Notes under the pieces: model-generated
Databases searched by the model: none
Seen by the model: only the letters and a program-made list of their open reading frames with translations
Told to the model about the DNA's origin: nothing
Shown here: piece after piece, positions 10,684 to 19,461 of the stretch
Position numbering within the stretch: the first letter of the stretch is position 1
Layout of the letters: each line of letters starts with the position of its first letter
Program-made: the position numbers and the translations under genes
Assembly (NCBI RefSeq): GCF_002924365.1
Contig: NZ_PQWB01000017.1
Coordinates: 237,289 to 301,288, forward strand
Direction: 5' to 3'
DNA length: 64,000 bases
From: Chromobacterium alticapitis
GTDB lineage: Bacteria; Pseudomonadota; Gammaproteobacteria; Burkholderiales; Chromobacteriaceae

Positions 10684-11925
10684 GTGAGCAAACCCAAGGA
10701 AAGCAAGAACATGCTGGTCGGCCTGGACATCGGCACCTCCAAGATCGTGGCGATCGTGGCCGAGGTGCTGGAAGACGGCCAGCTGAACATCGTAGGCATG
10801 GGCCATACCCCGTCGCGCGGTTTGAAGCGCGGCATGGTGGTCAATATCGAATCCACCGTGCAGGCGATCCAGCGCGCGCTGGAAGAGGCTGAGCTGATGG
10901 CCGATTGCAAGATTCACGAGGTGTTTGTCGGCATCGCCGGCAGCCACATCAAGAGCGTGAACTCGCACGGCATGGTGGCGATCAAGGACCGCGAAGTCAC
11001 CAAGATGGACATCGACCGCGTGATCGAAACCGCGCGCGCCGTCACCATTCCGCCGGATCACCAGGTGCTGCACATCCTGACCCAGGAATACAGCATCGAC
11101 GGCCAGGAGGGCGTGCGCGAGCCGCTGGGCATGAGCGGCGTGCGGCTGGAGGCCAAGGTGCACATCGTCACCGGCGCGGTGTCCGCCGCCCAGAACGTGA
11201 CCAAGTGCGTGCGCCGCTGCGGCCTGGAAGTGTCCGACCTGGTGCTGCAGCCGATGGCCTCCGCCATCGCCGTGCTGTCGGAAGACGAGAAAGACCTGGG
11301 CGTGTGCCTGATCGACATCGGCGGCGGCACCACCGATATCGCCGTGTATGTCGGCGGGGCGATTCGCCACACCGCGGTGATTCCGATCGCCGGCGACCAG
11401 ATCACCAACGACATCGCCATGGCGCTGCGCACGCCGACCAAGGAAGCCGAGGACATCAAGATCCAGCACGGCGTGGCCTTAGTGGGCATGGCTGATCCGG
11501 CGCAGATGATAGAAGTGCCGGGCGTGGGCGAGCGCGGACCGCGCCAGATGTCGCGCGCCACCTTGGCCGAAGTGATCGAGCCGCGCGTGGAAGAACTGTT
11601 CCAGCTGGTGCAGCAGGAACTGCGCCGCAGCGGCTTCGAGGAGCTGCTGTCCTCCGGCATGGTGCTGACCGGCGGCGCCAGCCTGATGCCGGGCATGGTG
11701 GAACTGGCCGAAGAAGTGTTCCATCTGCCGGTGCGCGTGGGCGTGCCCAAGTACGTGGGCGGCTTGGCCGAGGTGGTGAAGACGCCGCGCTTCTCCACCG
11801 GCGTGGGTTTGCTGTTGTACGGCAAGGACCAGATCCAGGGCTACGCCGGCCCCGCGAAAACCGAGTCCGCAGGCATGGGACAGATGTTCTCGCGCATGAA
11901 GGCGTGGTTCGGCAGCAATTTCTGA
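10684..11925 (+). CDS. ftsA: cell division protein FtsA
   Basis: Actin-like ATPase that tethers FtsZ to the membrane. From GTG 10684 it is 413 residues: phosphate-1 loop GLDIGTSKI near the N-terminus, the SHUT-like 1C region, phosphate-2 loop LIDIGGGTTDIA, and adenosine loop TGGASLMPG. The C-terminal FSRMKAWFGSNF is the amphipathic membrane-targeting helix. GTG is preferred because GGAG at 10674-10677 sits six bases upstream. A TTG at 10672 would have no ribosome site. Confidence 0.95.
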   Translation: MSKPKESKNMLVGLDIGTSKIVAIVAEVLEDGQLNIVGMGHTPSRGLKRGMVVNIESTVQAIQRALEEAELMADCKIHEVFVGIAGSHIKSVNSHGMVAIKDREVTKMDIDRVIETARAVTIPPDHQVLHILTQEYSIDGQEGVREPLGMSGVRLEAKVHIVTGAVSAAQNVTKCVRRCGLEVSDLVLQPMASAIAVLSEDEKDLGVCLIDIGGGTTDIAVYVGGAIRHTAVIPIAGDQITNDIAMALRTPTKEAEDIKIQHGVALVGMADPAQMIEVPGVGERGPRQMSRATLAEVIEPRVEELFQLVQQELRRSGFEELLSSGMVLTGGASLMPGMVELAEEVFHLPVRVGVPKYVGGLAEVVKTPRFSTGVGLLLYGKDQIQGYAGPAKTESAGMGQMFSRMKAWFGSNF

Positions 11926-12025
11926 TTCGATTTAGGGCCGTCGGCGAGGGCTGGCGGCACATTCAATGTTGTTCGGGCGCAGTACCAAGTAGTGGATTGG
12001 CTCATCTTTATGTGAGGAGAGGGAA

Positions 12026-13213
12026 ATGAGCGGAATGGTTTTTGAAGTGATGCAGGAAACGGCGAGTTCGGCCGTGATCAAGGTGATCGGCGTGGGCGGC
12101 GGCGGCTGCAACGCCATCGACAACATGATTTCCGGCAATGTGCACGGCGTGGAATTCATCTGCGCCAACACCGACGCGCAATCCTTGCAGCGCAACCGCG
12201 CGCCGCAGAAGCTGCAGCTGGGCTCCAACCTGACGCGCGGCCTGGGCGCCGGCGCCAATCCGGAAGTGGGCCGCAGCGCGGCGCTGGAAGACCGCGAGCG
12301 CATCGCCGAAAGCCTGCGCGGCGCCAATATGGTGTTCGTCACCGCCGGCATGGGCGGCGGCACGGGCACGGGGGCTGCGCCCGTTGTGGCCGAAGTGGCC
12401 AAGGAAATGGGCATCCTGACCGTGGGCGTGGTGACCCGTCCGTTCGATCATGAAGGCAAGCGCCTGAAAGTGGCGCAAAACGGCATCGAGGACCTGAAGA
12501 AGCACGTGGACTCGCTGATCGTGATCCCCAACGAGAAGCTGATGGAAGTGCTGGGCGACGACGTCACCATGCGCGAAGCCTTCCGCGCGGCCGACGACGT
12601 GCTGAAGGGCGCCGTGGCCGGCATCGCCGAAGTGATCACCTGCCCGGGCCTGATCAACGTCGACTTCGCCGACGTGCGCACCGTGATGGGCGAAATGGGC
12701 CTGGCGATGATGGGTTCCGCCTACGCCTCCGGCATCGACCGCGCCCGCGTGGCCGCCGAGCAGGCCGTGGCCAGCCCGCTGCTGGACAACATCACGCTGG
12801 AAGGCGCGCGCGGCGTGCTGGTGAACATCTCCACCGCGCCGGGTTGCCTGAAGATGAGCGAGTACCGCGAGATCATGGGCATCATCCGCCAGTACGCGGA
12901 TGAGGACGCGCAGATCAAGTTCGGCACCGCCGAAGTGGAAGACATGCCGGAAGACACTATCCGCGTGACGCTGATCGCCACCGGCCTGGGCCAGAAGAAA
13001 GCGACCCGCAACGAGGATCGTCCGGAGTACATCAAGATCGTCAAGACCGGCACCGATGACCGCGCGGTGGAAGTGATGAACTATGAAGACCTGGACGCGC
13101 CGGCCATCATGCGCACCGGTCGCCGCCGCGCCAACCCGTCGCTGGATTTCTCGAACCCGGAAGTGAGCGAGAGCTACGACATCCCGGCCTTCCTGCGCAA
13201 GCAGGCGGACTGA
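12026..13213 (+). CDS. ftsZ: cell division protein FtsZ
   Basis: Tubulin-like GTPase forming the Z ring. The 395-residue protein has the G-box GGGGCNAIDNM near the N-terminus and the tubulin signature GGGTGTGAAP at about residues 112-121. The T7 synergy loop region contains NVDFADVRTVMG. The C-terminal peptide DIPAFLRKQAD binds FtsA and other partners. A 100-base gap after ftsA and a strong GAGGAGAGGG ribosome site upstream fit the high expression expected of FtsZ. No confident promoter was identified in the gap. Confidence 0.98.
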   Translation: MSGMVFEVMQETASSAVIKVIGVGGGGCNAIDNMISGNVHGVEFICANTDAQSLQRNRAPQKLQLGSNLTRGLGAGANPEVGRSAALEDRERIAESLRGANMVFVTAGMGGGTGTGAAPVVAEVAKEMGILTVGVVTRPFDHEGKRLKVAQNGIEDLKKHVDSLIVIPNEKLMEVLGDDVTMREAFRAADDVLKGAVAGIAEVITCPGLINVDFADVRTVMGEMGLAMMGSAYASGIDRARVAAEQAVASPLLDNITLEGARGVLVNISTAPGCLKMSEYREIMGIIRQYADEDAQIKFGTAEVEDMPEDTIRVTLIATGLGQKKATRNEDRPEYIKIVKTGTDDRAVEVMNYEDLDAPAIMRTGRRRANPSLDFSNPEVSESYDIPAFLRKQAD

Positions 13214-13254
13214 GCGGAGGAATCGGATAGATAAACACTATTCATGCCAGCGAA

Positions 13255-13312
13255 TCAATCAATAAAGCATAGCCTGTCGCTATGTTAGAATCGGGTATTC
13301 CCGATTGATTGA
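13255..13312 (+). promoter_or_regulatory. structured lpxC leader with competing inverted repeats
   Basis: Three perfect inverted repeats lie just before lpxC. CATAGC (13268-13273) pairs with GCTATG (13279-13284). AATCGGG (13289-13295) pairs with CCCGATT (13300-13306). TCAATCAAT (13255-13263) pairs with ATTGATTGA (13304-13312). The last two share bases 13304-13306, so they cannot form together. A -10-like TAGAAT lies at 13286-13291. Whether these act on DNA (operator) or RNA (leader) cannot be told from sequence. Confidence 0.4.
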
Positions 13313-13322
13313 GTAGCCTGAA

Positions 13323-14237
13323 ATGATCTTGCAGCGCACGCTGAAGCAAGCGATCAGCGCCACGGGCGTCGGTCTGCATTCCGGCGAGCGGGTGAAGCTC
13401 ACCCTGCTGCCGGCGCCGCCCGATGCCGGCATCGTCTTCCGCCGCACCGACTTGCCCGAGCCGGTGGACGTGAAGGCTGAACCTTCGCTCGTCAACGACA
13501 CGCGCCTCTCCTCCACGCTGGTGACGGATACCGGCGTGCGTGTCGGCACGATCGAACATCTGATGTCGGCGTTTGCCGGCTTCGGCATCGACAACCTGGT
13601 CGTCGAAGTGACGGCGGCGGAAATTCCCATCATGGATGGTTCCGCCGCGCCCTTTCTGTATCTGTTGCAGACGGCCGGGGTAGTCGATCAGCCGTGCAAG
13701 AAGCGTTTCATCCGCGTCAAGCGGAGCGTGATGGTGGAAGACCGCGGCGTGTGGGTCCGGCTGGACCCGTACGATGGCTTCAAGATCACGCTGTCCATCG
13801 AGTTCAATCATCCAGCGTTCAACCGCGCGCCGCAGACGGTGGAAGTGGACTTCGCCCAGCATTCCTATATGGACGAAATCAGCCGCGCGCGCACCTTCGG
13901 CTTCATGCACGAGGTGGAGTACATGCGCAACCACGGCCTGGGCCGCGGCGGCAGCCTGGACAACGCCATCGTGATCGACGACGAGTACGTGCTCAACCCG
14001 GAGGGCCTGCGCTTTCCGGACGAGTTCGTCCGCCACAAGATTCTGGACGCCATCGGCGACCTGTACATCGTTGGCCATCCTTTGATCGCAGCCTTCTCCG
14101 GCTACAAGTCAGGCCACGCGATGAACAACAAGCTGTTGCGCAAATTGCTGGAAACGCCGGATGCCTGGGAGTTCGTCAGCTTCGACGATCCGCTGGACGC
14201 GCCGTCCAGCTTCCATTTGCTGCCGCCGCAGGACTAA
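13323..14237 (+). CDS. lpxC: UDP-3-O-acyl-N-acetylglucosamine deacetylase
   Basis: Zn-dependent deacetylase committing the cell to lipid A synthesis. The 304-residue length is typical. Family motifs are TGVGLHSGE at the N-terminus, [10 protein letters not shown] (zinc-ligand histidine), [10 protein letters not shown], and [11 protein letters not shown] plus [10 protein letters not shown] with further catalytic His/Asp residues. It lies 109 bases after ftsZ, the usual end of a dcw cluster. The ribosome site before ATG 13323 is weak, and the leader is rich in inverted repeats, so post-transcriptional control is possible. Confidence 0.97.
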   Translation: MILQRTLKQAISATGVGLHSGERVKLTLLPAPPDAGIVFRRTDLPEPVDVKAEPSLVNDTRLSSTLVTDTGVRVGTIEHLMSAFAGFGIDNLVVEVTAAEIPIMDGSAAPFLYLLQTAGVVDQPCKKRFIRVKRSVMVEDRGVWVRLDPYDGFKITLSIEFNHPAFNRAPQTVEVDFAQHSYMDEISRARTFGFMHEVEYMRNHGLGRGGSLDNAIVIDDEYVLNPEGLRFPDEFVRHKILDAIGDLYIVGHPLIAAFSGYKSGHAMNNKLLRKLLETPDAWEFVSFDDPLDAPSSFHLLPPQD

Positions 14238-14241
14238 GGCC

Positions 14242-14424
14242 GTGTTCGGCTTCTGGCGGTTGTGGCTGCTGGCGACGATACTGGCCATAGGCTGGGCCTT
14301 GCTGTGTTTCGCCCTCACTCATGAACGTCGCCACTTGCGGCGCGCCTTGGCCATCGTCCGCTGGAGCGCCGGCTTGCTGGTCATCGTTTCCTGCTTTTGG
14401 TTGATATTCCGCCTGCTGCGCTGA
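14242..14424 (+). CDS. small two-helix membrane protein, function unknown
   Basis: Predicted 60-residue protein starting at GTG 14242, four bases after the lpxC stop. It has two hydrophobic segments (about residues 6-25 and 42-58) separated by a basic loop, THERRHLRRALAIVR, giving a helical hairpin. TAAGGC upstream is a plausible ribosome site. The frame is open further upstream, but that part is lpxC read in another frame. I do not recognise the family. Its position suggests co-transcription with lpxC. Confidence 0.55.
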   Translation: MFGFWRLWLLATILAIGWALLCFALTHERRHLRRALAIVRWSAGLLVIVSCFWLIFRLLR

Positions 14425-14459
14425 TCGCCGCGGGCGTTTTCATTTTGTAAGGGTACGCC

Positions 14460-14939
14460 ATGACACGACTCACCCATTTCGACGAAGCCGGCCAGGCGCA
14501 TATGGTGGATGTCGGCGCCAAAGCCGCCACCGCCCGCCGCGCGGTGGCCGAGGGCGTGATCCGCATGCTGCCGGGCACCTTCGAACTGGTGGAGAGCGGC
14601 GGCCACAAGAAGGGCGACGTGCTGGGCATCGCCCGCGTCGCCGCCATCATGGCCGCCAAGAAAACCTGGGACCTGATCCCCTTGTGCCATCCGATCGCGC
14701 TGACGCGGCTGGCGGTGGATTTCGAGCTGCTGGATGGCGAATCCGCTGTACGGATAGAGGTGACGGCGGAGTGTCTGGGCCAGACCGGCGTGGAAATGGA
14801 GGCGCTGACCGCCGTCAACGTCGGCCTGCTGACCATTTACGATATGTGCAAGGCGGTGGACCGCGGCATGGAGATCACCGGCATCCGCTTGTTGGAGAAG
14901 GACGGCGGCAAGAGCGGCAGCTGGCGGGCTGTGGAGTAA
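14460..14939 (+). CDS. moaC: cyclic pyranopterin monophosphate synthase
   Basis: Molybdenum cofactor enzyme converting the GTP-derived 3',8-cyclo intermediate made by MoaA into cyclic pyranopterin monophosphate. The 159-residue protein is full length. It carries [18 protein letters not shown] at the N-terminus, the [15 protein letters not shown] active-site region, and [10 protein letters not shown] followed by [11 protein letters not shown], all characteristic. TAAGGG lies seven bases before the ATG. No other moa gene is nearby. Confidence 0.96.
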   Translation: MTRLTHFDEAGQAHMVDVGAKAATARRAVAEGVIRMLPGTFELVESGGHKKGDVLGIARVAAIMAAKKTWDLIPLCHPIALTRLAVDFELLDGESAVRIEVTAECLGQTGVEMEALTAVNVGLLTIYDMCKAVDRGMEITGIRLLEKDGGKSGSWRAVE

Positions 14940-14946
14940 TTTGCAT

Positions 14947-14967
14947 GCCCGGCGCGGGGCGCCGGGC
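14947..14967. terminator. hairpin between convergent moaC and AEC permease
   Basis: A perfect 8-bp stem, GCCCGGCG (14947-14954) with CGCCGGGC (14960-14967), has a CGGGG loop. It lies between two convergent genes. There is no clear T-tract on either side, so it may only weakly terminate or may protect 3' ends. Confidence 0.4.
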
Positions 14968-14973
14968 GAGGTT

Positions 14974-15852
14974 TCACAGCAGCTTGACCACCGCCACGTA
15001 GACGCCGATGGCGACGATGCTGATGCAGGTGCCGCAGGCGATCAGGCTGGCCGAGCGGCCGCTCTTCATATAGTGGGTTTCCAGCACGATGATGTTGGCC
15101 GCCGGCGGCAACAGGCAGAGCAGGTATAGCGCGGCCTGGTTTTCCAGCACCAACCGGATGTCCAGCTGGCGGCACAGCATGATGAACAGGCTCACCAGCG
15201 CGGCGATGGCGGCGGCCCGCAACGCCGCCACCCGCAGCGATTGGCCGAAATCGGCCGCGCGCAGCCGGGTGGCCGATAGCCAGATGCCCAGGATGGACAT
15301 GCCGAGGAAGCTCATCAGGAACTTCAGCGCCTGGTAGGGCGCGGCGGCATGGGCTTCCAGCAGCGGCCCCAGCGGGATGCAGGCCACGCCGACCAATAGC
15401 GCCCATACCGGCGGCGCTTTCAGCGTTTCCCGCGCGCGGGTCTTCAGACTTCCTCCCTGGGCCATCAGCCCAACCCCCACCGAATTGCCCAATAGCGAGC
15501 TGCCGACATAGGCGGCGATGAACAGCATCGCCGCGCCGTCGCCGAACAGGGTGCTGGCCACCGGCATGCCCAGCCAGCCGATGTTCAAATAGCTGAAGCA
15601 CAGGGCATGCACCGGGTCGCGTGTTTTGAGCCGGCTGAGCAGCATCAGGCTGAGCATCATGACCATGGTGGCGGCCATGACGGCGAAGACGCCGGGGCGA
15701 TGGGTGGCGATGTTGTAGATGATGACTAGCGGAATCACCAGCTTGGTCAAGAGGGCCGAGGCGCGGCTCTTGATTTCAAACGGCGCGCGGCCGAGACCAA
15801 GGCCAATCATCAGATAAAGCAGGGGGGAGAGAATGGAGATCGACACGGGCAT
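14974..15852 (-). CDS. AEC-family (auxin efflux carrier-like) permease
   Basis: Predicted inner-membrane transporter of the AEC family, which exports small organic acids or other metabolites. From ATG 15852 it is 292 residues with about ten hydrophobic segments. The N-terminus MPVSISILSPLLYLMIGLGLGR has the family's usual shape, and LPPAANIIVLETHY near the C-terminus is the conserved AEC motif region. The frame is open to 15933 (ATG also at 15909), but no start has a strong ribosome site. Substrate cannot be predicted. Confidence 0.8.
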   Translation of the reverse strand: MPVSISILSPLLYLMIGLGLGRAPFEIKSRASALLTKLVIPLVIIYNIATHRPGVFAVMAATMVMMLSLMLLSRLKTRDPVHALCFSYLNIGWLGMPVASTLFGDGAAMLFIAAYVGSSLLGNSVGVGLMAQGGSLKTRARETLKAPPVWALLVGVACIPLGPLLEAHAAAPYQALKFLMSFLGMSILGIWLSATRLRAADFGQSLRVAALRAAAIAALVSLFIMLCRQLDIRLVLENQAALYLLCLLPPAANIIVLETHYMKSGRSASLIACGTCISIVAIGVYVAVVKLL

Positions 15853-16002
15853 CAGCTTGCTGTTGTTGCGAATACGCTGGCGACAGGCGTTGTCTCGGGG
15901 ATCTGCCATGCCGTAGCGCGGTGAATATAGCATAACAATGGCATTTCAAGCGGCGCCGTCGCATGCGAATGAAGGCTGGTGGGGCGGGGAAGGCGAGCGG
16001 CG

Positions 16003-16593
16003 CTACATGTCCGCCTGCGGCTTTGCGCGGCCATCGGGCGGGACCGCGGGCGGATGTATCTCGTGCCAGCGATCGCGGCGGTTCCATTCGTACAGGCCGC
16101 GGCCCAGCTGCACATGCAGATAGACGTGCTGGTAATGCGAGAGGGCCAGCATCTCGTGGGTCAGCTGGTTCAGCTCCTGGATGGTGATGTAGAGCAGCAG
16201 GGCGGTGGCCATGGCGCCATGCTCGAAAGTGCCGGCGGCCAGCAGCAAGTGCAGCTGGTGGCCGCGAGGCACTTGGTAGTCCTTGCTGATCTTGGCCTCG
16301 ATGCGGCAGGCGACGTCCAGGGCGCAGGCCGGCCGGGTGAAGATGGCGCCGATGCCGCCGGCGGCCTGCTGGGCCAACTGCACATCTTTTTTGCGGGCGT
16401 TGCGGCGGGCGTGCTCGCCGGCCAGCACTTCGGTCACTTCTATGGCGAGAGAGCGGCCGTCGGACAGCGTCACGCCGACGTCCGGCGCCGGGCATTGCAA
16501 GGAGCGTACCTCAAGCGGGTCTATGCCTTTTTGCGCGAACAAGCGCCTGACCCATTCCCTTTCCCGGTTCTGCTGCAAAGTTTGCTGATCCAT
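16003..16593 (-). CDS. hypothetical protein, possible nuclease-like fold
   Basis: A 196-residue soluble protein I do not recognise. The N-terminal third contains PDVGVTLSDGRSLAIEVTEV. Its spacing of PD, a short turn and a hydrophobic strand ending in E-V-T recalls the PD-(D/E)XK nuclease core, although the usual lysine is absent. The centre is Ala/Leu-rich helix and the C-terminus is Trp/His-rich. No signal peptide is seen. Codon use resembles neighbouring genes. Function is unassigned; the nuclease idea is only a shape resemblance. Confidence 0.65.
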   Translation of the reverse strand: MDQQTLQQNREREWVRRLFAQKGIDPLEVRSLQCPAPDVGVTLSDGRSLAIEVTEVLAGEHARRNARKKDVQLAQQAAGGIGAIFTRPACALDVACRIEAKISKDYQVPRGHQLHLLLAAGTFEHGAMATALLLYITIQELNQLTHEMLALSHYQHVYLHVQLGRGLYEWNRRDRWHEIHPPAVPPDGRAKPQADM

Positions 16594-16662
16594 CGGCGCC
16601 TACGCGAATGCAAGACAGATGTTTCATTCTAGAACATCCGTCAGCGCCGCCGAGCCGGCGCT

Positions 16663-17172
16663 TCAGCCGCCCTTGCGCAGTGACTCCACCGCCTGAGCCG
16701 CGTCGCGCGGCGCGCTGCCGTAAGGGCAGAGCAAGGCGCGCAGTTCGCGCCGCAGCTTGTCCGAGCCTGCTATGTCTTGCCATTGCGGGGCCATGGAGGC
16801 GATCCAGCGATGATTGATGTCATCGCCGAAGGCGTAGGCCTTGTAGCGGTTGTCTTTGCACTGAATGCCCTCCACGCTGAGGTTTTCCACGCCGCTGGGG
16901 CTGCGCACCCGGCTGACGAAGCGGACCACGCCGTCGCCGCCCACGCTCAGGGTCTTGGCATCCACGTAGAAGCGGTTCTGTTGCAGCCAGTCCGGCTTCA
17001 CTTCCAGCCAGTCCGCTGCCTGCGGGTAGTCGGGCAGCGCGTAGGCTTGCTCTTCCCAAGGCTTGTCGTTGTCAAAGGCGTAATTGTCGTTCTTGATCTG
17101 CTTGTTTTCAGCGTGGGCCGTCAGGCTCAGGCACAGCGCCAGCAGCGCCGGCAGGGTAGGGCGAAAATTCAA
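16663..17172 (-). CDS. CNP1-like family secreted protein
   Basis: A 169-residue protein with an N-terminal signal peptide (LPALLALCLSLTAHA, cleavage expected before ENKQ). The mature part carries the CNP1 family core: SVGGDGVVRFVSRVRSPSG, then VEGIQCKDNRYKAYAFGDD, and a C-terminal LLCPYG. The family is typical of beta-proteobacteria including Neisseriales and has no known activity. The start appears to be TTG 17172, with GGAG seven bases upstream; no ATG is available in this frame. It follows the NRDE gene by 14 bases, so the two are probably co-transcribed. Confidence 0.85.
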   Translation of the reverse strand: MNFRPTLPALLALCLSLTAHAENKQIKNDNYAFDNDKPWEEQAYALPDYPQAADWLEVKPDWLQQNRFYVDAKTLSVGGDGVVRFVSRVRSPSGVENLSVEGIQCKDNRYKAYAFGDDINHRWIASMAPQWQDIAGSDKLRRELRALLCPYGSAPRDAAQAVESLRKGG

Positions 17173-17186
17173 TGTTCTGCTCCGGA

Positions 17187-17951
17187 TCAGCGCGCCGTGC
17201 CGGCGCGCAGGTTGTAGTGGCGGCGGCCGGTTTCGCGGGCGGCCAGGCCCCAGCTCCGCTCGGAAAAGCCGATGTCGCCGCGGCTGCTCACCGTCAGCAG
17301 CATGGAGCTGCGGGTGCCATAGTCGCGGCCCTGGATGAAGATGGGCGACAGCGTTTTTTCCAACGCCAAGCCGATGCGGGTATTGGGCAGCTCGCCCGGG
17401 CCGGCCGGCATCGGATCGGCCAGCGCGGCGTAAGCCTGGTCTTCGCTGGGCGCGCGGCCGAACTCTCCCAGATACTCCGCCAGCCGCCGGCTCTTGAACC
17501 ACGGCGTGTCCAGCGTGGCGTTGGACAGGGTGTGGATGCCGGGCGTGACGCGGGCGATCTGCTTGCCGGGGCTGTGGAAGAAGAACAGGTCCGAGGTGCT
17601 GCCGAACAGCAGGTTGAACGGCGCGTAGCGGTGGCTCTCGGCGCGCAGCCAGTCGGCGAAGGCGAACGGGTCGTCATCTCCGCCGACGAAGCGCTGCACC
17701 AGCTCGCCGCGCGAGCGCTCGGCCTTGGCCGGGAAACCATCGCGGAAGTTGGTGACGGCGGCGATGCGGTTGCGGCCGTCCACCATCAGCCAGCTGCCGC
17801 CGGATTGAAGGTCGCGGCCACCCAGGGTGTGGGGGTATTCCGGCCACCAGTCCAGCGGTTCGGCGGGGCGGGCGTAGTATTCGTCGCGGTTGGCCAGCAG
17901 GACCAGCTGGCCCATGCCCGGCATTTTATAAGCGAAGGCGATGATGCACAT
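17187..17951 (-). CDS. NRDE family protein (TANGO2 homologue)
   Basis: A 254-residue cytoplasmic protein of the NRDE/TANGO2 family. Its biochemical role is unsettled; it may be an Ntn-type hydrolase, with suggested roles in haem or lipid metabolism. The family hallmark is present: Met-Cys at the start (MCIIAFAY) followed by LLANRDEYYARP and GGRDLQSGGSW. The start at 17951 is chosen because the conserved second-residue cysteine then follows the initiator. A TTG at 17972 would add seven residues. Neither start has a good ribosome site. Confidence 0.88.
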   Translation of the reverse strand: MCIIAFAYKMPGMGQLVLLANRDEYYARPAEPLDWWPEYPHTLGGRDLQSGGSWLMVDGRNRIAAVTNFRDGFPAKAERSRGELVQRFVGGDDDPFAFADWLRAESHRYAPFNLLFGSTSDLFFFHSPGKQIARVTPGIHTLSNATLDTPWFKSRRLAEYLGEFGRAPSEDQAYAALADPMPAGPGELPNTRIGLALEKTLSPIFIQGRDYGTRSSMLLTVSSRGDIGFSERSWGLAARETGRRHYNLRAGTAR

Positions 17952-18074
17952 GATACGGACCGATTTGGGCAAGGCTTGACGACTGGCGTAAACTATACGG
18001 CTACGGCTTGCCGCGCATCGCGGCCGCGCCAGGTTTTACCCATTGTAACCCGATATGGCTGAGGACACCGGTCC

Positions 18075-18305
18075 ATGACACCAGACAAACACATCGACCT
18101 TTCCGGCCTGAATTGCCCGCTGCCCATTCTGCGCGCCAAGAAGGCGCTGGCCGATATGGCGAGCGGCGCCGTGCTGGAGGTGATCGCCACCGATCCGGGG
18201 GCGCCCAAGGATTTCGAAGCGTTTTGCCGCCAGACCGGCAATGGCCTGCTGGAGTCCACCACCACCGGCGAAGGCAAGTTCCGGATGGTGCTCAAGCGCA
18301 AGTAA
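18075..18305 (+). CDS. tusA: TusA-family sulfurtransferase
   Basis: Small cytoplasmic sulfur carrier of the TusA/SirA family. The 76-residue protein has the conserved [18 protein letters not shown] motif, whose cysteine carries the persulfide, then [18 protein letters not shown]. In the canonical pathway it passes sulfur from IscS for tRNA 2-thiouridine. Without tusBCD nearby it could serve another sulfur acceptor. It is a single gene with its own terminator, divergent from the NRDE gene. Confidence 0.88.
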   Translation: MTPDKHIDLSGLNCPLPILRAKKALADMASGAVLEVIATDPGAPKDFEAFCRQTGNGLLESTTTGEGKFRMVLKRK

Positions 18306-18313
18306 GCACGATA

Positions 18314-18343
18314 GGCGACGGGGCATCCCCGTCGCCATTATTT
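18314..18343 (+). terminator. Rho-independent terminator after tusA
   Basis: A perfect 10-bp stem, GGCGACGGGG (18314-18323) and CCCCGTCGCC (18327-18336), has a CAT loop and is followed by ATTATTTTAT. It lies nine bases after the tusA stop. Confidence 0.8.
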
Positions 18344-18372
18344 TATCTTTCCCAAGACCGAAGCCATCCGCC

Positions 18373-19407
18373 ATGCAGACTCTCACCCTGACTCGTCCCG
18401 ATGACTGGCACCTTCACCTGCGCGACGACGCCGCGCTGGCCGCCGTGCTGCCCGACACCTGCCGCCAGATGGGCCGCGCCATCGTGATGCCCAATCTGAA
18501 GCCGCCGGTCACTACGGTGGAAGCCGCCGCGGCCTACCGCGAGCGCATCCTGGCCGCGCGCCCGGCCGGCAGCGGCTTCGAGCCGCTGATGACGCTGTAC
18601 CTGACCGACAAGACCCGCGCCGATGAAATCCGCAAGGCCAAGGCCTGCGGCTTCGTGCACGGCGTGAAGCTGTATCCGGCCGGCGCCACCACCAATTCCG
18701 ACCACGGCGTCACCGATATCGCTAAGGCGCTGCCGGCTCTGCAGGCGATGGCCGAAGTCGGCCTGCCGCTCCTGGTGCATGGCGAAGTCACCGACGCCGA
18801 CATCGACGTGTTCGACCGAGAGGCGGTGTTCATCGAACGCGTGATGAAGCCGCTGTTGGCCCAGTTGCCGCAATTGAAGGTAGTGTTCGAGCATATCACC
18901 ACGCGCGAGGCGGCCGAGTTCGTCGCCGCCGCGCCGGCCAACATCGCCGCGACCATCACCGCCCACCACCTGCTGATGAACCGCAACGCGCTGTTCGTCG
19001 GCGGCATCCGCCCGCACCACTATTGCCTGCCGGTGCTCAAACGCGAGCTGCACCGTCAGGCTTTGGTCAAGGCGGCCACGTCCGGCTCGGCCAAGTTCTT
19101 TCTCGGCACCGACAGCGCGCCGCACGCCAAGGGCGCCAAGGAAGCGGCTTGCGGCTGCGCCGGCATGTACACCGCCAACGCGGCGATCGAGCTGTACGCC
19201 GAGGCCTTCGAGGCCGCCGGCGCGCTGGACAAGCTGGAGGCTTTCGCCAGCCTGAACGGCCCGGCTTTCTACGGCCTGCCGGCCAACAGCGACCGCATCA
19301 CCCTGGCCAAGGAAAGCTGGACGGTTCCGGCTGCGCTGCCGTATCCGGGCGACAGCCTGGTGCCGCTGCGCGCTGGAGAGTGCGTGACGTGGCGCTTGCG
19401 CGATTGA
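18373..19407 (+). CDS. pyrC: dihydroorotase (class II)
   Basis: Zn-dependent amidohydrolase cyclising carbamoyl aspartate to dihydroorotate in pyrimidine synthesis. From ATG 18373 it is 344 residues, close to the E. coli enzyme. Motifs are DDWHLHLRD (metal-binding His-x-His), the carbamylated-lysine region [28 protein letters not shown] and [13 protein letters not shown]. The open frame back to 18241 is tusA read out of frame. A clear terminator follows. Confidence 0.97.
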   Translation: MQTLTLTRPDDWHLHLRDDAALAAVLPDTCRQMGRAIVMPNLKPPVTTVEAAAAYRERILAARPAGSGFEPLMTLYLTDKTRADEIRKAKACGFVHGVKLYPAGATTNSDHGVTDIAKALPALQAMAEVGLPLLVHGEVTDADIDVFDREAVFIERVMKPLLAQLPQLKVVFEHITTREAAEFVAAAPANIAATITAHHLLMNRNALFVGGIRPHHYCLPVLKRELHRQALVKAATSGSAKFFLGTDSAPHAKGAKEAACGCAGMYTANAAIELYAEAFEAAGALDKLEAFASLNGPAFYGLPANSDRITLAKESWTVPAALPYPGDSLVPLRAGECVTWRLRD

Positions 19408-19436
19408 AACGCTGAGCGTTGAGAAAATTTAATGCC

Positions 19437-19461
19437 AAAGCCGCTTTTCAGCGGCTTTTTT
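19437..19461 (+). terminator. Rho-independent terminator after pyrC
   Basis: AAAGCCGCT (19437-19445) pairs with AGCGGCTTT (19450-19458) around a TTTC loop and runs into further T residues. A classic intrinsic terminator 30 bases after pyrC. Confidence 0.9.
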
